Positions 1 to 12,871 of a stretch of DNA of 64,000 nucleotides are shown here, piece after piece. Under the pieces are notes generated by a model. That model was not told the DNA's origin. It ran no database searches and saw nothing but the letters and a program-made list of their open reading frames with translations. The position numbers were made by a program, and so were the translations under genes. The DNA is taken from positions 38,817,191 through 38,881,190 of the forward strand of contig NC_133774.1 in the NCBI RefSeq assembly GCF_003597395.2, given 5' to 3'. Numbering within the stretch: the stretch's first letter is position 1; each line of letters opens with the position of its first letter. Source of the DNA: Chelonoidis abingdonii (lineage: Eukaryota; Chordata; Testudines; Testudinidae).

Positions 1-1897
1 CTTTATCTTAATGGATTTTGTGTCTTGTTTGAACTTTTGAACAGACAGTTCTGTTCTAAATTCCATTTGGACCTAATGGGAATGAGGACATTTGTTTTAT
101 CTGATTAGAAAGGACATTTTATATTTAGCGGTATTATTTGAGCACCTTATTCTCTAAACACATGAAATGGGCTGACAAAAGGTCTTGCAATGGAAAACAT
201 AAAAAATAAAAGGCCTGATCTCAGCTGATGCAAACTGATATAATTCTATTGATTTCAACTGAGTTACATTGAACCAGATCCTCAGCTGGTGTAAATCAAA
301 GTTTGCTTTTGTCTGCACAAGTACACTAAAACAGACAAAACCCCCTGACTTCAAACTCACAAGTAACTGGTTAAATAAATAAATACAGAAAATTAAGCAT
401 TAAAACATGACGAAGGACGTGTTCTTGTGAGATAACACAAAATGTTTGAGGTACTATGAGTGCCTCCAATAACCTAGGGATTCTGTTATCGCATAGTAAC
501 ACAAACCTTAAAATGCCCCATTGACATTATAGAAAGGCTTTCACAAAAAGAACCAAAAACCTGGGTTTTGATGAGAGATCATATTCTCTTATTTAAAGTT
601 CGTAAGAAATTTTGGTAGTCATTTTCTTTAAGATTTTTTAAGTGTATTTAATTGTTGAAAAGATATCACTGTATATAAGGCCCAGTTCTTCCACAAGTAA
701 GCCACTGTCTTACAGCCAAACATTAGTCAAATGCTAAATAGCAGATTCAGAAAAAAGAATGACATGGTATTTGAGAAACGAGATTAAACAGCCAAGTGTG
801 TCCATGTGGTTTCCTTTCAATGATACCGTATGCCCTCATTATTTCTGGCACCTGATTAACAGTGATTAAATGTTGGCAAATTTTCTTTTCTGATATCATT
901 TTCAACTACTCTCTATCTAGCATTCCCATGTGGTAACTCTGGCTACCAAAAATACCCACCCATTTTATCCTCATATACCAGCATTTCCCCCTACTAGCAA
1001 TATGGAAAAAAACTTTGTTCAGTAGAATATTATGTAACAAGCTAACATGTTTATAATCTTCACTTGTAAATTCCTCAATAAATGTAACAAAAAAGTACCT
1101 ATTTTACTGTTCTGTAGTCCAGCCAATCCAACAGTCATACTGTACCTTGGGACAAATGGTAAATTAAGAAAGGACCATTATACATGGAGTGAAGATGCAG
1201 GTAGAAAGGGAAAGTCTGGAATCTTATTTTATATGTTATGAGTTTAGAATGGCTATATAATGAAGGGAGGGCCTTGAGTGAGCGAATGGTATAAAGTGAC
1301 CAACCCAATAACATGAAATTACTCTTCTCTGCTATGCATCATGTAGAGGAGGGGATTTCCCCTCAGGTATCCTGAGAATTCCATTACCTTTAAAGGCCCT
1401 CTACCCATTACGTTAGGAATTCTTCCTTTGGTCAGGAAGGCTGGACATAGTTCCTTCCAGAGCCTGTGAGTGTGAATCCTTTAGTCAGCCATAGTGGGTT
1501 AACTAGAAGCAAACAGAAAATGTTCCTTCCCAGCAACTTGGTGTGTTACTTCTACAGAGCTTCCATCATTGAAAGGCTTGGGGAGCAAGGACTGAGCACA
1601 GCTCTTGAACTCAGATCTGGCACTGGCCATTCCACAGGGGCCTTATTACATGATAAAAAAATGTAGGGTGAAGACTTGATTATAATTACTATCATTTGCT
1701 TTGCCCAGAAGCCCTGCCTAATTAAAAAAAACAATCACTGGTATTTTGATTGAGGAAGCGATTTTTAAATTTTGAAAGTGAATCCTCTACTAGCACCTCA
1801 TGCAGCCACGCACTGGATCACACAAGTTAGCATATAAAAATCAATAGACAAAACAAAACAATACCAAACATAAGAGAAATGTACACATGACTTAGAG
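1..1897. other. AT-rich stretch, no gene recognised
   Basis: No exon, RNA gene or intact mobile element was recognised. Positions about 200-310 contain a decayed repeat with motifs such as GGTGTAAATC and a 'cattgacttca'-like core that recur elsewhere in the window (for example near 13,080-13,170). I infer an old palindromic MITE family. The short open frames here are not supported by any motif. Confidence 0.5.
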
Positions 1898-2330
1898 CAG
1901 AGGTGGAAAACTATAGCCCACGCGTCAGATCCAGCTCGCGGGACCCTCCTGCCTGACCCCTGAGTTCCTGTCCCAGGAGGCTCACCCCCGGCCCCTTCCC
2001 TGCTGTCTCCCCTGCCCCACAGCCTCAGCTTGCCCTGCCGCCGGCGCAATACTCTGGGTGGCAGGGCTGTGAGCTCCTGGGGCAGCACAGCTGCAGAGCT
2101 GCGGCCTGACCCGGTGCTCTGTGCTGCACAGTGCGTGGCTGGCTCCAGCCAGGCAGTGTGGCTGCCTGTCCTGCTGCTGTGGGCAGTAGGGCTGTAGCAC
2201 CACCAGCCACCGGTGCTCCAGGCAGCGTGGTAAGGGGACAGGGAGCGGGGTGGTTGGATAGAGGGCAGGGCAGTTCGGGATGGTGGTCAGGGGGTAGGGG
2301 TATGGATAGGGGTCAGGGCAGTCAGTGGTT
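1898..2330 (+). mobile_element. hAT-like non-autonomous element, 5' part
   Basis: An abrupt rise in GC begins at CAGAGGTGG, which looks like a hAT terminal inverted repeat (CAG-RTGG type). It is followed by a long GC-rich non-coding body ending in G-rich text near 2,330. I recognise the body as a common turtle interspersed repeat. No matching right terminus was found, so the copy is truncated or its end has decayed. Open frames across it on both strands come from the GC-rich composition and are not called as genes. Confidence 0.6.
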
Positions 2331-3339
2331 AAGAGAAGAGAAGGAGAGAGAAAGCATCCAAAGCCCAGCACTGAAGATAGGTTCAACTGAACATTGAATC
2401 CTAATGTCCCTTATTTGACAGGTCCCAAAACTGATCTGGCTCAAAGCTTGATTTTGAGACTTGTGCACACACCTAATAAATACTTAATTTTAATCAGGAT
2501 TTTCTTTACTTCTAAACAACATACTTCCATAACAGCACATAACAGCACATTCCTTTTCATCCATCTCCAGCTACTGCTGGCTAGGTTCTTTTATGCTTAA
2601 CAAAAAGTCAGAGGAATGACTAGTGGAATACGTTGATCATTAAAAAAAGCAAGTGGAAATAAAAACGAATCATGCTAACTTCCATTTTATCTAGAGAATC
2701 ATAAGAATATATATGGCATTGACTATTACTGGTTCTAGTGCTGCATCTAGCCTGTTTAATAAACACACAAAAAAACCAGCCAACATGAAACTCAGCCTGC
2801 CTTTGCAGACTAGTAAAATGCTTTGAACTACAGGCAGTACGCACACCCAAATGACATACTGTGATATTCACAATATTTGAGCTGTCCCACAATACAGAAG
2901 CCAATTATTCTTGGCAAGCACTCCCACCATGCCTTCCAACTCACCATCACTCACATGTGGAGAAGTGCCACATCAAACAAACCAAGTAATAAATTCCATA
3001 AATCCTTACAGATGAAAGTCAAGTATGTGGAGGAAAAAAACAACCTGTTGGTGTACATAACATTTAGAATAAAGTATCATTCATCTGCTCAGAGGCATGA
3101 TTGCTACAGCCCTTTGAAAGGAAATAGCTAAAAATTCAATCTGGGATTGACTGGTGACCATTGCAAGTGAACGTTTAATAATGAAATTTTATTAGCTACA
3201 GACTGGGAGAATTTTGCACAAATATGTTTGAAAAATATAACAATAGAAAATATGAATTACATAGAAAAACTAAATATTTAACCTTTTACGTAACTTTCCC
3301 GTACATTTCTACAATTGTTTGGCTGCTGAGAAGAGCCAC
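2331..3339. other. Unrecognised AT-rich stretch
   Basis: I see no element boundary, SINE promoter, RT motif or exon-like structure. There are short A-runs near 2,640 and 2,770. Confidence 0.5.
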
Positions 3340-3610
3340 CAGGATTTATTATTATTAGTTATATTACAGCAGTGCCTAGAGACTCCAGCTGAGCTTGAGG
3401 CCCCATTGTGCTAGCCGTTGTACAAATGTATAGTAAGAGAAGGCAACAGTCTAAAGAGTTTACGATCTAAACAGAGAAAGAGCAGGCAGGGAAACAGAGG
3501 CACAGAGGGGTGAAATGACTTGCCCAAGGTCATACAGCAGGGCTGTGGCCAAGTTGAAAATAAAACTCAGATCTCCTGAGCCTTAGTTTATCGCTCTGTC
3601 CATTTGATAC
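3340..3610 (-). repeat. CORE/MIR-type SINE
   Basis: Read on the minus strand, a tRNA-like head starts near 3,610. It is followed by the conserved MIR/CORE segment 'gaccttgggcaagtca' and 'cctctgtgcctctgttt' (3,500-3,545), then a tail with 'agcacaatgggg' and TA-rich 'attattatt' at 3,345-3,360. This is the order expected of an ancient amniote CORE-SINE. It is nearly full length and diverged. An independent pol III gene is unlikely because the boxes are degraded. Confidence 0.8.
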
Positions 3611-5742
3611 ACTGCTTTATGGACAGTAAAAACATGAACCTGATGCTTTCCAGTACATATTTATTTGAAAATATTCTTATTGTACATTGAGTAACTAAAA
3701 CAGAGGCTGTTCTCTGATTCTGAAAGTCAAGTACAGAGCAATTATCAGGGAGTAACATCCAGACTGCTGTTGTCTGGTGTTGTTTGTTGGGTGGTTTTTG
3801 GTTTTTTTATTGTTTTTGGTAAATTGAACATAGCCAGAGGAATTGGGTCCAACCAGTCTGACTTATTTGGCAGCAGTCAGGAGACATGGTGAAAGGTTTA
3901 TGGCAAGAGAAAAGGGAGTGGCAAAAAGAAAAGTAAATTACACATCTACCTCAAGTGCAGAAAACATCCCAGTTCCAAAACACTGCAGTCCCATGGGTTT
4001 TGCTGCTAATAGATGCTAGCCTATTGCACGTTTCCAAGAGGACAGCATTTTATATTGGGGGATCAGCCAGTGATCCATTTTATTTATGTCTGTTGCAGTA
4101 ATATATGATACAAGAGTTTGCTAGAAGAGATAGTCAAGGAATTATGTTGAGGAGTTAAGGCCTCATTGCATACCACAACAGTCATGAGGCAAAGAATAAT
4201 GTCAGTTAACAGTCAAGTACAAGAAAGCGTGTCTGATGGAAGAAGACATGCAGTCCCCATAGACTTCAAGGGGACGGTGATACATTTGATGGCTTGCAAT
4301 TATTATATATATTCCATTTCAGTGATGTTGTCTCTGTGCTAGCCAATGTCAAATGTTAGTGATATCATAAATAAAATTAGTGGCTTGCCATCGCATTATC
4401 ATCTGCCAATCCTGCATCATGCCAAGAATTGTGCAGAGAAGTAAACCATATTGATACCACAGAGATAATATTAAAACGCTTTGTGCAATTAACTCCAGTT
4501 CAATTCTGACTATTGAGACTCACAAAATAAAAAATATGTCAGGAAAAAGAAAATCAAGCTTATAAGTTTAAATAAAAACAGCAAGAACAACAAAAAACAG
4601 ATGTTTGTTTTCATGTTGAATTCCATGGAAAGACTTTGAGAAGTGCTACAAATAACAGATAATAAAGCTTCACAGTTTCATAATATTCATATGTTCCCAA
4701 TCAGCCTTCCGTGAGAAGCAGGTTAATATTATTATAGCAAAATGCTTAATGCACAACATGTGTTGACACATTATATGTATGTTATTTGTTGCTATGAAAC
4801 CTATTACATAACAAAATAAGGCATATTGGGTTTTGTGGTGGTATCAGAGCACATCACAGTGAGGAGTGAAACGAGAGGCCAAAGACCAAGTGCCCCCTGC
4901 AGCCAAGAAATGTACTCAGTTGCTCCACAAGATATGCAGTTCCAACCAGCTGAGATACTTGGCTGTTAGAGGTCACAATTATTTTCTTAATAATTCCCTG
5001 AGCTATTCAGTCCCAACATACAACAGAACTGTATTAGCCCACACCCCCAAAACTGCAGATCCATACTGAACATGGATTTGGTGGCCTACAGTTTACTGAA
5101 GCACAAAAGCAAGAGTATGCTACTGTGCCAGCAAAGGAACCTGTGCAGGTGATGTCACATTTCCCACAGGCCACTGGGGAAGGCCATATCACTTCTTGGC
5201 TTGACCCCTGTCACTCAGCTCTGCCCTGAAACAGACGTAGGTAAGTTACAATTGACTGGTTGTTCTGGTGCATCTTCCCTGCCTTGTGAACTCACTAACT
5301 CACGCATCTCACAAATCCACACTGGGGCTCTCCCCAAAGAATAGTGCAAGTTAGTGTGGGTCCATTGTATTAATGATTTTAAATAATTTATGCATTTCCT
5401 TCTAATTTTTCAATTATCAATCAACTCAACTAAGATAATCACAATTCATTTCTATTTAGAGTTAAACTGAAATCAGGATTCCATGAGTAAAGTGCTTGGC
5501 CAAATTCAGAGGGGAGTCTAAAATGGGTAACTATACACCTTCTTTCAGTCCTTTGGCCTGCAATACTAGCTTAGAGTCCTTAGACCCCTTCTATACTGGA
5601 CTTTTTTGCACCAATTTAGCTGTGTAAGTGCAAAAACCCCAGGTAGAAGCACAGCAATGTGTGCCCACATTAAGGATTTGTACCAGTGTAAATACAGTGA
5701 TGTAAAGACACAAGAGAAAATTTCCCTAATCTAGGCGAACAC
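3611..5742. other. Unrecognised stretch
   Basis: No gene or well-bounded repeat was recognised. Positions 5,590-5,700 ('cttctatactgg', 'accagtgtaaat') resemble a decayed MITE of the same broad type as the PIF-like elements elsewhere, but I cannot place both ends. Confidence 0.45.
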
Positions 5743-5745
5743 TTA

Positions 5746-6033
5746 GACTATGTCTACACTGCTTCCCTTACAACAGCGCGGCTGTACCGCTGCTGCCACC
5801 CTGTGGTAAGGTAGGCAATGTAGCCATTCTTTGTTGCCGGGAGAGAGCTCTTCCGGCGACAACATAAAACCACCCCCAACAAGGGGAGGTAGCTTAGTTG
5901 CCGGAAGAGCATCTCGCAGTGACAAAGTGCTGTCCACACCAGTGCCTTTTGTCGTTAAAACTTTTGTTGTTCAGGGGGGTGTTTTTTCATACCTCTGAGC
6001 AATAAAAGTTTTAACGACAAGAGTGCAGTGAGC
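5746..6033. mobile_element. PIF/Harbinger-like MITE, TTA target duplication
   Basis: The left end GACTATGTCTACACTG is preceded by TTA (5,743-5,745). The right end is degraded but followed by TTA (6,034-6,036). The right half has a strong subterminal hairpin: TTGTCGTTAAAAC near 5,950 is the exact reverse complement of GTTTTAACGACAA near 6,010. Between them lies a G6-T6 hairpin ('ggggggtgttttttca' and 'acctctgagc'). It has no coding capacity and would depend on a transposase in trans. A TWA-type 3-bp duplication is the hallmark of PIF/Harbinger; the superfamily call is inference. Confidence 0.65.
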
Positions 6034-6070
6034 TTAGACTCATTAGGCCAAATTCATCCCATTCACAGCA

Positions 6071-6925
6071 GTAAACAATAGACTCATAGATTCATAGACT
6101 CTAAGGTCAGAAGGGACCATTATGATCATCTAGTCTGACCTCCTGCACAATGCAGGCCACAGAATGTCACCCACCCACTCCTGTAACAAACCCCTAACCT
6201 ATGTGTGAGTTATTGAAGTCCTCAAATCGTGGTTTGAAGACCGCAAGCTGCAGAGAATCCTCCAGCAAGTGACCTGTGCCCCATGCTGCAGAGGAAGGCA
6301 AAAAACCTCCAGGGCCTCTGCCTATCTACCCTAGAGGAAAATTCCTTCCCGACCCCAAATATGGCAATCAGTTAAACCCTGAGCATGTGGGCAAGCCAGC
6401 ACCCAGGAAAGAATTCTCTGTAGTAAGTCAGAACCCACCCCATCTAACATCCCATAACAAACCCCTTGGCATACTTACCTGTTGATAATCAAAGATCAAT
6501 CGCCAAATTAATTGCCAAAGTTAGACTATCCCATCATACCATCCCCTCAATAAACTTATCAAGCTTAGTCTTGAAGCCAGATGTGTCTTTTGCCCCACTA
6601 CTCCCCTTGGAAGGCTGTTCCAGAACTTCACTCCTCTAATGGTTAGAAACCTTCATCTAATTTCAAGTCTAAACTTGCCAGTGTCCAGTTTATACCCATT
6701 TGTTCTTGTGTCCACATTGGTACCAGGCTTAAATAATTCCTCTCCCTCTCTAATATTAATCCCACTGATATATTTATAAAGAGCAATCATATCCCTCCTC
6801 AACCTTATTTTGGTTAGGCTAAACAAGCCAATCTCGAGTCTCCTTTCATAAGATAGGCTTTCCATTCCTCAGATCATCCTAGCAGCCCTTTTCTATACCT
6901 GTTCCAGTTTGAAACAATGAAGCAT
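6071..6925 (-). mobile_element. CR1 LINE, 3' end with ORF2 C-terminus
   Basis: The 3' terminus is at the left, with 'catagattcatagact' repeats typical of CR1 tails, then the CR1 UTR phrase 'agaagggaccattatgatcatctagtctgacc'-like text (6,108-6,143). On the minus strand, 6,865 to 6,653 encodes an ORF2 C-terminal segment with the CR1 signatures SYERRLEIGLFSL and RRDMIALYKYI, followed by a frame ending in FRLEIR. The copy is 5' truncated near 6,925, as is usual for target-primed reverse transcription. It cannot retrotranspose. Confidence 0.9.
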
Positions 6926-6959
6926 CACTAAGGAAGATGGAGCTATACTGGGGACAAAT

Positions 6960-8445
6960 TAGGTTTGCATAAGCCTTGTTTAGCATCAGATCTGGATAAC
7001 ATTCCAATGGTGGTTCTTAAGGCAGACTTCAAGAACACAGCATACCTTTTGATAGGCCTTTTACAAAAGATATGGAAAGAAAAAAAAACCCAAACAACTG
7101 GGAAAGGGGTAATATAGAGAAGCTGCCAAAGAAAAGAGACCTCAGTCAGTGTAAAAACTGGAGGGGCATTCAACTGCTGCCTGTCCCAAATAAGATATTT
7201 ATATGTATTACTCTAAAAAATAGAAAGAGTAGATTCAAGGTTACAAGAAGAAGGGTTAAGATAGGTTAAATCATGTATCTTTCAAACGGTAACCATACAC
7301 ATAGGCCTGTTGATTGAATGGTAATCACCACTTTATATGAATTTTACAGATACGTGCTTTTCCTTGCCTCTCTGGTTCCAGCCAGGAACTGACCTCCTAA
7401 ACCCCTGCAGCTCCTTTAAATTGACCCTGCTGTGCTCCGATTGTCTGCTTCTGTGAGGACTCTCTAGGCAGGACTGGAGGACCCACATTCACTGCTCCTT
7501 TCCTGTCATTTCACTGCTTCCTGAGTCAGGATTTAGTAGATCCATGAGGTGTCCTGTAGGGAGCCCCAAAGGCCAGGTACACGCCATCACAGTTATTGAT
7601 GTTCTTTATCCTGATAGTAGATTGGGTAATGAGAAAGACCATAGAGCAACCAAAGGGCACACAATGGACTTTCCACAGAAGTTAGCAGACCTTCCCTTGC
7701 AGATGACATCAACCTGCTATCCCATACTCACTGAAACAAGCAAGCCAAAACAAATGATCTCCAGGACTATGCACAATAGGATTAAAATCAATATAGAGAA
7801 ACACAACATTCAACAAGGAACACCAATAACCCTTTCTGGGACTGACATAGAAGAGTTCTGATATTTCATGTCTCATCAGCACTGTACAACAGACAAAGAC
7901 ACTAAAGCCAGATTCATGAAAGCCAGACATGCCTCTAAAGCCAGCTTGGAGGAACAAAATATTGGTCTTGCAAACTAAATTTGAATATTTAACACCATTG
8001 TAAAGTTAGTCTTACAATATGGCACTGAAACTTGGAGACATATTAAAACCTTACTATCTAAATTCCAAGTTTTCATAAACAGCTGCCTTAGACAAATACT
8101 CAATATCAGATGGCTGGAAAAAAATCACAAAAAAAGAACTTTGAAGGAGGACAAAATAGAAACCAATAGAACAAAAGAAACTATGGAACAAAACTGGAGA
8201 TGGTTAGGACATATGAAAGAAAAATCCGAATAAAATAACAAAACAAGGGTTGGACTGGTACCCTCAGGGCATGTGGCAATGAGGCAAAAGAGGCAAGGTT
8301 ACTATGTATATGCACAATAGAAGCAGAACTGAAAGCTATCAGAATGGGATGGGAAGAAGCTACAAGTGCAGCTGGAGACCACTAAAGATGGAAGGCAGTG
8401 GTGAAGATCCTATGTTCTGTCTTGGATGGAGAGGCATATGTGAAA
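6960..8445 (+). mobile_element. Decayed non-LTR retrotransposon (LINE) RT region
   Basis: Broken plus-strand frames match the order of a LINE reverse transcriptase and its C-terminal region. The fragments are LDNIPMVVLKADFKN (about 6,990), LPKKRDLSQCKNWRGIQLL (about 7,120-7,180), MDFPQKLADLPL (about 7,663), the stretch before TLSGTDIEEF (about 7,830), LQYGTETW (about 8,015), FINSCLRQILNIRW (about 8,070), WRWLGHMKE (about 8,190) and a terminal 'RWKAVVKILC' (about 8,390). The RT active-site FADD motif is not readable. Positions 7,262-7,600 do not fit the LINE and look inserted. The clade may be RTE-like; this is recall-based and unverified. Confidence 0.75.
7262..7600. repeat. Probable insertion inside the LINE relic
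   Basis: This segment interrupts the readable LINE translation between the NWRGIQLL block and the MDFPQKL block. The part from 7,370 to 7,545 ('ccagccaggaactgacctcc', 'cttcctgagtcagg') has the look of an interspersed turtle repeat, but I cannot define its ends or class. Confidence 0.35.
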
Positions 8446-8449
8446 AAAG

Positions 8450-11400
8450 AGGCCTTGTATAGACTAGGATTTAAAGGTGTGATGTTAGAACAGCACTTAT
8501 TAAAGTGTGTAACATGTATACTCCCTGACACATTAATTCTGAATTTGGCTCCTTGTATTTTACCAAATTAGCCACACAACTCATCCTTAAAGAAACACCG
8601 AGTTATTAAACTCCATTGACATCCATGACATATTTATTACAATAATGAATGCACTAATTAAATGTCTGCTTCTGCCACTGCTTCCCCATTGTAAATCTCC
8701 CTTCAAGGGGGTTTTAACTTCAATTGTTTTATTTCTCTTTTGGATGAAACTTGGCATACGCATTCTGACCTAAAAAAGTATACAGTGTCATTGAAGATAC
8801 TGCTACCTGGCCTTCCACAAACAAGCAAAAAAAGGTCTTCCCTGAGGACTATTTTTCCACCTCCACCCCCATCAAAAAAATCCCTCATTATAATCAGATC
8901 CACACAAAAATTAGAGCAAAGCAAAATATATTTCCACTGATTCCTTATAGTGTTCTTGTCATTCTCAAAAAATTCCACAAAAGACAGTGTATTTCACAGT
9001 ACAATTTTTTTTAAAAAGGGATGTTTATTAAGCTTGAACAACTGCTACTTTGCATCATCAATGGCAACCGTTCCATTACTTTTGGGGGCGGGGAGGTGGT
9101 GTTATACTGTGGCTGCTGGGGACTACTGGGATAATGAGGTATTGTTGTTTGAATAAGTTAAGGTTGGTTAATGGGTAATATCCTTATGAGGTGAGGTGAG
9201 ACTTGATTTTATATACACCTTTATAAAAAAGAAAAGAAATGTATTTTTAATGTATGTAAAAGACACCTGGAGAACAGGAAAGAGTTTATTATAGGGTTAA
9301 TAGCATAAATTAATATGCACATTTTAATCTATACTACAAATTATATTTGCAATATTGAAAGTATCCAAAATCCTAATAGATCTTAAACAAATTTGTACTG
9401 CATAACAGTTTCATTAAGATCCTATTTATTGTTACCAGAAGTACTGACGAAAGATCCTTCAAAAAAAAAAATTACACCATGTTGTCATGATAGCTTTTAT
9501 TGGAAAGCATGTAAAAACAGAGGAGTTCACACATGTTCCAGCACTGTACTGGAATTACAAGTTGCACATAAAGCTTGCTATACAAATATATATTATTTCT
9601 GTGATTTCGGGTTTCTTGAATTCAGGATCAGCATGTCTTAATCCAAGTACAGCTCAATACTTATGTAATCACTTGAATGTTTTAAGTGAAAGCACCTAAG
9701 ACACTTAAACTATTTTGTATGTATAAGCACACTACAGTAACTAAGCACAATGCGGTGTGTTAATGATAGAGTGAGCACTTTCTAATTTGCTTTGACATTT
9801 TGCTGTAAATAAGGTCCTGAATATTACTAAATATCACCATATTTTGAAAACAATTATTTCTGCTTCTAATTGCATTCCCTTTGATTTGCAGAACTTCTAC
9901 ACCTTAGACTTGCACAGACAAGTTGGGAAAATAAATAACTGCTGCAATGAACGTGCACAAACCTGTTCAGAGAACAGCTATGAGTATTTAACTTTCCTGC
10001 TTTTCCTCCCTTCTTTCAATCGGAAAGATGTAAAAAATCAGTGCAATTGCAATAAAAGAAACAACAACATTGTTAAGTTACAAAAAAAACATGTTTATGT
10101 GACGTTACTTGGAAATGATTTAAGCGTGTGAAAAGAAAGATATCCACCACATACTGCATGACAGCAGGAACTCTGGCAAACGGAGATATTAGTTGACACT
10201 ACTTAGATGATGACTTGTATCAATGTAGAAAAAGCAGAGAAAGGTCTGGAAAGCTGGGTGAGCTAACAAGGAGAAGGGAGAAATTTAGACTGGAAGGCAT
10301 TACCCAGAATGAAAAGGCAGAAAAGCCAATCATGACAGGAAGTGATTCAAATGTGTTCTCTTTGTGTTAGAGATGAGTCCATAGGAAAACCCCACAGGTG
10401 AAATGCTGGGAAAGTGTGGATATAGATCTGAACCCTATAGTTATCTCCTTCTCTGTAATGCTCCAGATTAAATATGCTTGAATTTTGGGAAAGTTTGGAT
10501 GTAGATCTCAATCTGAACCTTGCAACTGAAGTCCAAAGAAAGACTAGCTGCATTAAACAAGGGCTTTCTGTCAGTCACAATGCCATAAGAAGCACTCAAG
10601 ACTTGAGGTTGTGGAAATAGAAATGTATAGCGATGTTTTATAAATACAATTTGTGATAGGACAGGCTACAGTCAACTTCCTGTTTCACACTACATTAAAG
10701 GATCTTCCATAAGGACATGTAGACCTGTCAACATGGATGATAATTTTCCAATACGCACAGTGAATTTGTCCATCAATCCTGTTTTGTAGTGCCCAGAAAT
10801 GGCACAGAGTATGTGCTGTTGCCTCATTTAAAACAATGTCATCATTGCAGATTTCACAAATGAAATCACTGGAACATCAGGCTGAGCGCTGTGCAAGTAC
10901 TGAGCGTATATAGTGAAGCAGGAAACACTACTGACAGTAGTGATTCAAATATTGACACTTGAGGTGAGCCACTCTCCAAATTTTGGAAGTAAGTCCTGCA
11001 GAAAAAATAACCCTATTGTGACCACTATTTATGATCAAGTTTTTCACTGGAGAATGTGACGGGACCAACTAGTTAGTGGATCTGACCCATCATGTGACAG
11101 GTCATTAACATTCTGTAATCCTGATGCGACTGGTGCCAGGAAATTAAATATCTCCACTCTTGTGTGTCACACTTTTATTTCAGCAGATATATCCTGATTG
11201 TTTTAGATGGGCTGGGTTATTTTTCATATCGATAACTGGCACTTAATCCACTACTGTATCAGTGTTCAGAATGATATGGGGTAATGTGAACATAACCCCT
11301 CCCTCCCCTCCAAGTTTACACAGACTTAGGTCAATCATAAAAATGTAATTCCATACTGCAATACATGGTTTCCAGAAAATGTATCAGAAATATATAAGAT

Positions 11401-12571
11401 TAAAGTGAATCACAAATTCATATTCGCTTATTTCCCATTGCAAGAGAAACCTGTGTTAACTATGATAGATGAAGGTAGGCATTTCAAGGAAAATGAAATT
11501 AGAAAAAAAGGAAGATGTGAATGTTTAAATGGAGTACAATAGTTTTGTTACAGTCTAAGGATTATAGACATTAAATGAGGGGATACCAATAATACTGCAT
11601 CTCCTATCTCTATCTGGAATAGATGGATGACCAGAATATTAATATGCAGAAAATTCTTAAATAAAGCAGTTTAGGCAAACCAAAGGAGTATTTTCTATGT
11701 ATTATGTTACTGTTCATATATACCTCTTACTAGTGATGGTTTTAGGGTTTAAACAAACATGTAGGCAGGCATTGTACTTTATTCATACAATATCACGGAC
11801 GGAGTGAACAGGCAATAGATGAAAAAAATGATATGTAAAGACAGAAAAATAAGATAGGGTCTAAGAAACCTCAGAGTGTTTCACATCAGGGCACAGGTCA
11901 GGAGGGAGTTTGTTTTCTGGGCTAGCACTCTTCTTTCAAGAATGTAATAAACATTTGGTGAATAAAAGATTTACTGAATTTAAAATATGCAAACATTATC
12001 CTTTGGAGATTTATGCAATAGAAATTCCCAAATCCATGAGGCTATGGAAATTTAGCTCTGTAGAGTCCAGTTTTAATTCAGGCACTTACATTTTTGCATT
12101 TTGACAGGAAGGGACTGCTGCCTTTAGCTATATTTCCCCAGATTATCACAAAACATGGAAGTTGCTTCACACTGCTAATACACGTTTTAAACTGAACAGG
12201 GGAACATATGCCAACTGAACAAAGATGAAGACACATTGAGGGAAGGGGTTCTGTAGGCAAACTAACTGTTCCCAATTCATCTCTCTTAGGATAAAAGGCA
12301 TACTTCTTGCTTATGTGTGCCTATGCTCTGCGAACAGGTTCCCTCTCTCACGATGGTGACAACAATCCTGCTCTATAATTATCCATTACTGGAAAGAGGA
12401 TTAGACCCAAGTGATATAATTGGGTGTGTCCATCTCTCCTCATTCACCACAGAACTAGGGTGTTGTTCTTTCAGAACCATTCAGAATGAGTGAAACACTC
12501 TAGAATAAGTCAGAATTAGTCCACGCCTTTTACTTTGTGATACCTGAACATAACCCCAATGTTAATCACTC
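8450..12571. other. Unrecognised AT-rich stretch
   Basis: No supported gene. Poly-purine and A-rich runs occur at 8,820-8,880 and near 9,465. A minus-strand cysteine-rich frame at 10,730-10,880 is described among the findings. There is no terminal repeat or SINE promoter that I can defend. Confidence 0.5.
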
Positions 12572-12574
12572 TGA

Positions 12575-12868
12575 GACCAGGCCTATACTACAAAATGTTG
12601 TTGGCACAACTACGCTGATCAAGGATGTGAGAAAAACATAGCCCTGAGATGATACAGCTATGACAGAAAAACTTCCAGAGTAGGTGCAGCTCTTCCAACA
12701 AAAGATTGCAGCTGTCAACATAGCTAACATTATTCGAGAAGGCAGTGTTACCCTTCCGATATATACACTCCTTCTGATGGCTTTAGCTCCGACTACACTG
12801 GAGACTCTGCTGGTACAGATATACTGTTGATGCTATGCTGGCAAAGTATGTGTAGTGTAGACAAAGCT
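12575..12868. mobile_element. PIF/Harbinger-like MITE, TGA duplication
   Basis: The left terminus GACCAGGCCTATACTAC and right terminus GTAGTGTAGACAAAGCT are imperfect inverted repeats. The trinucleotide TGA flanks both sides (12,572-12,574 and 12,869-12,871). The 294-bp body has no coding potential. The terminal core 'TCTACACT' is shared with the other PIF-like elements of the window. TGA is a variant of the usual TTA/TAA duplication. Confidence 0.6.
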
Positions 12869-12871
12869 TGA

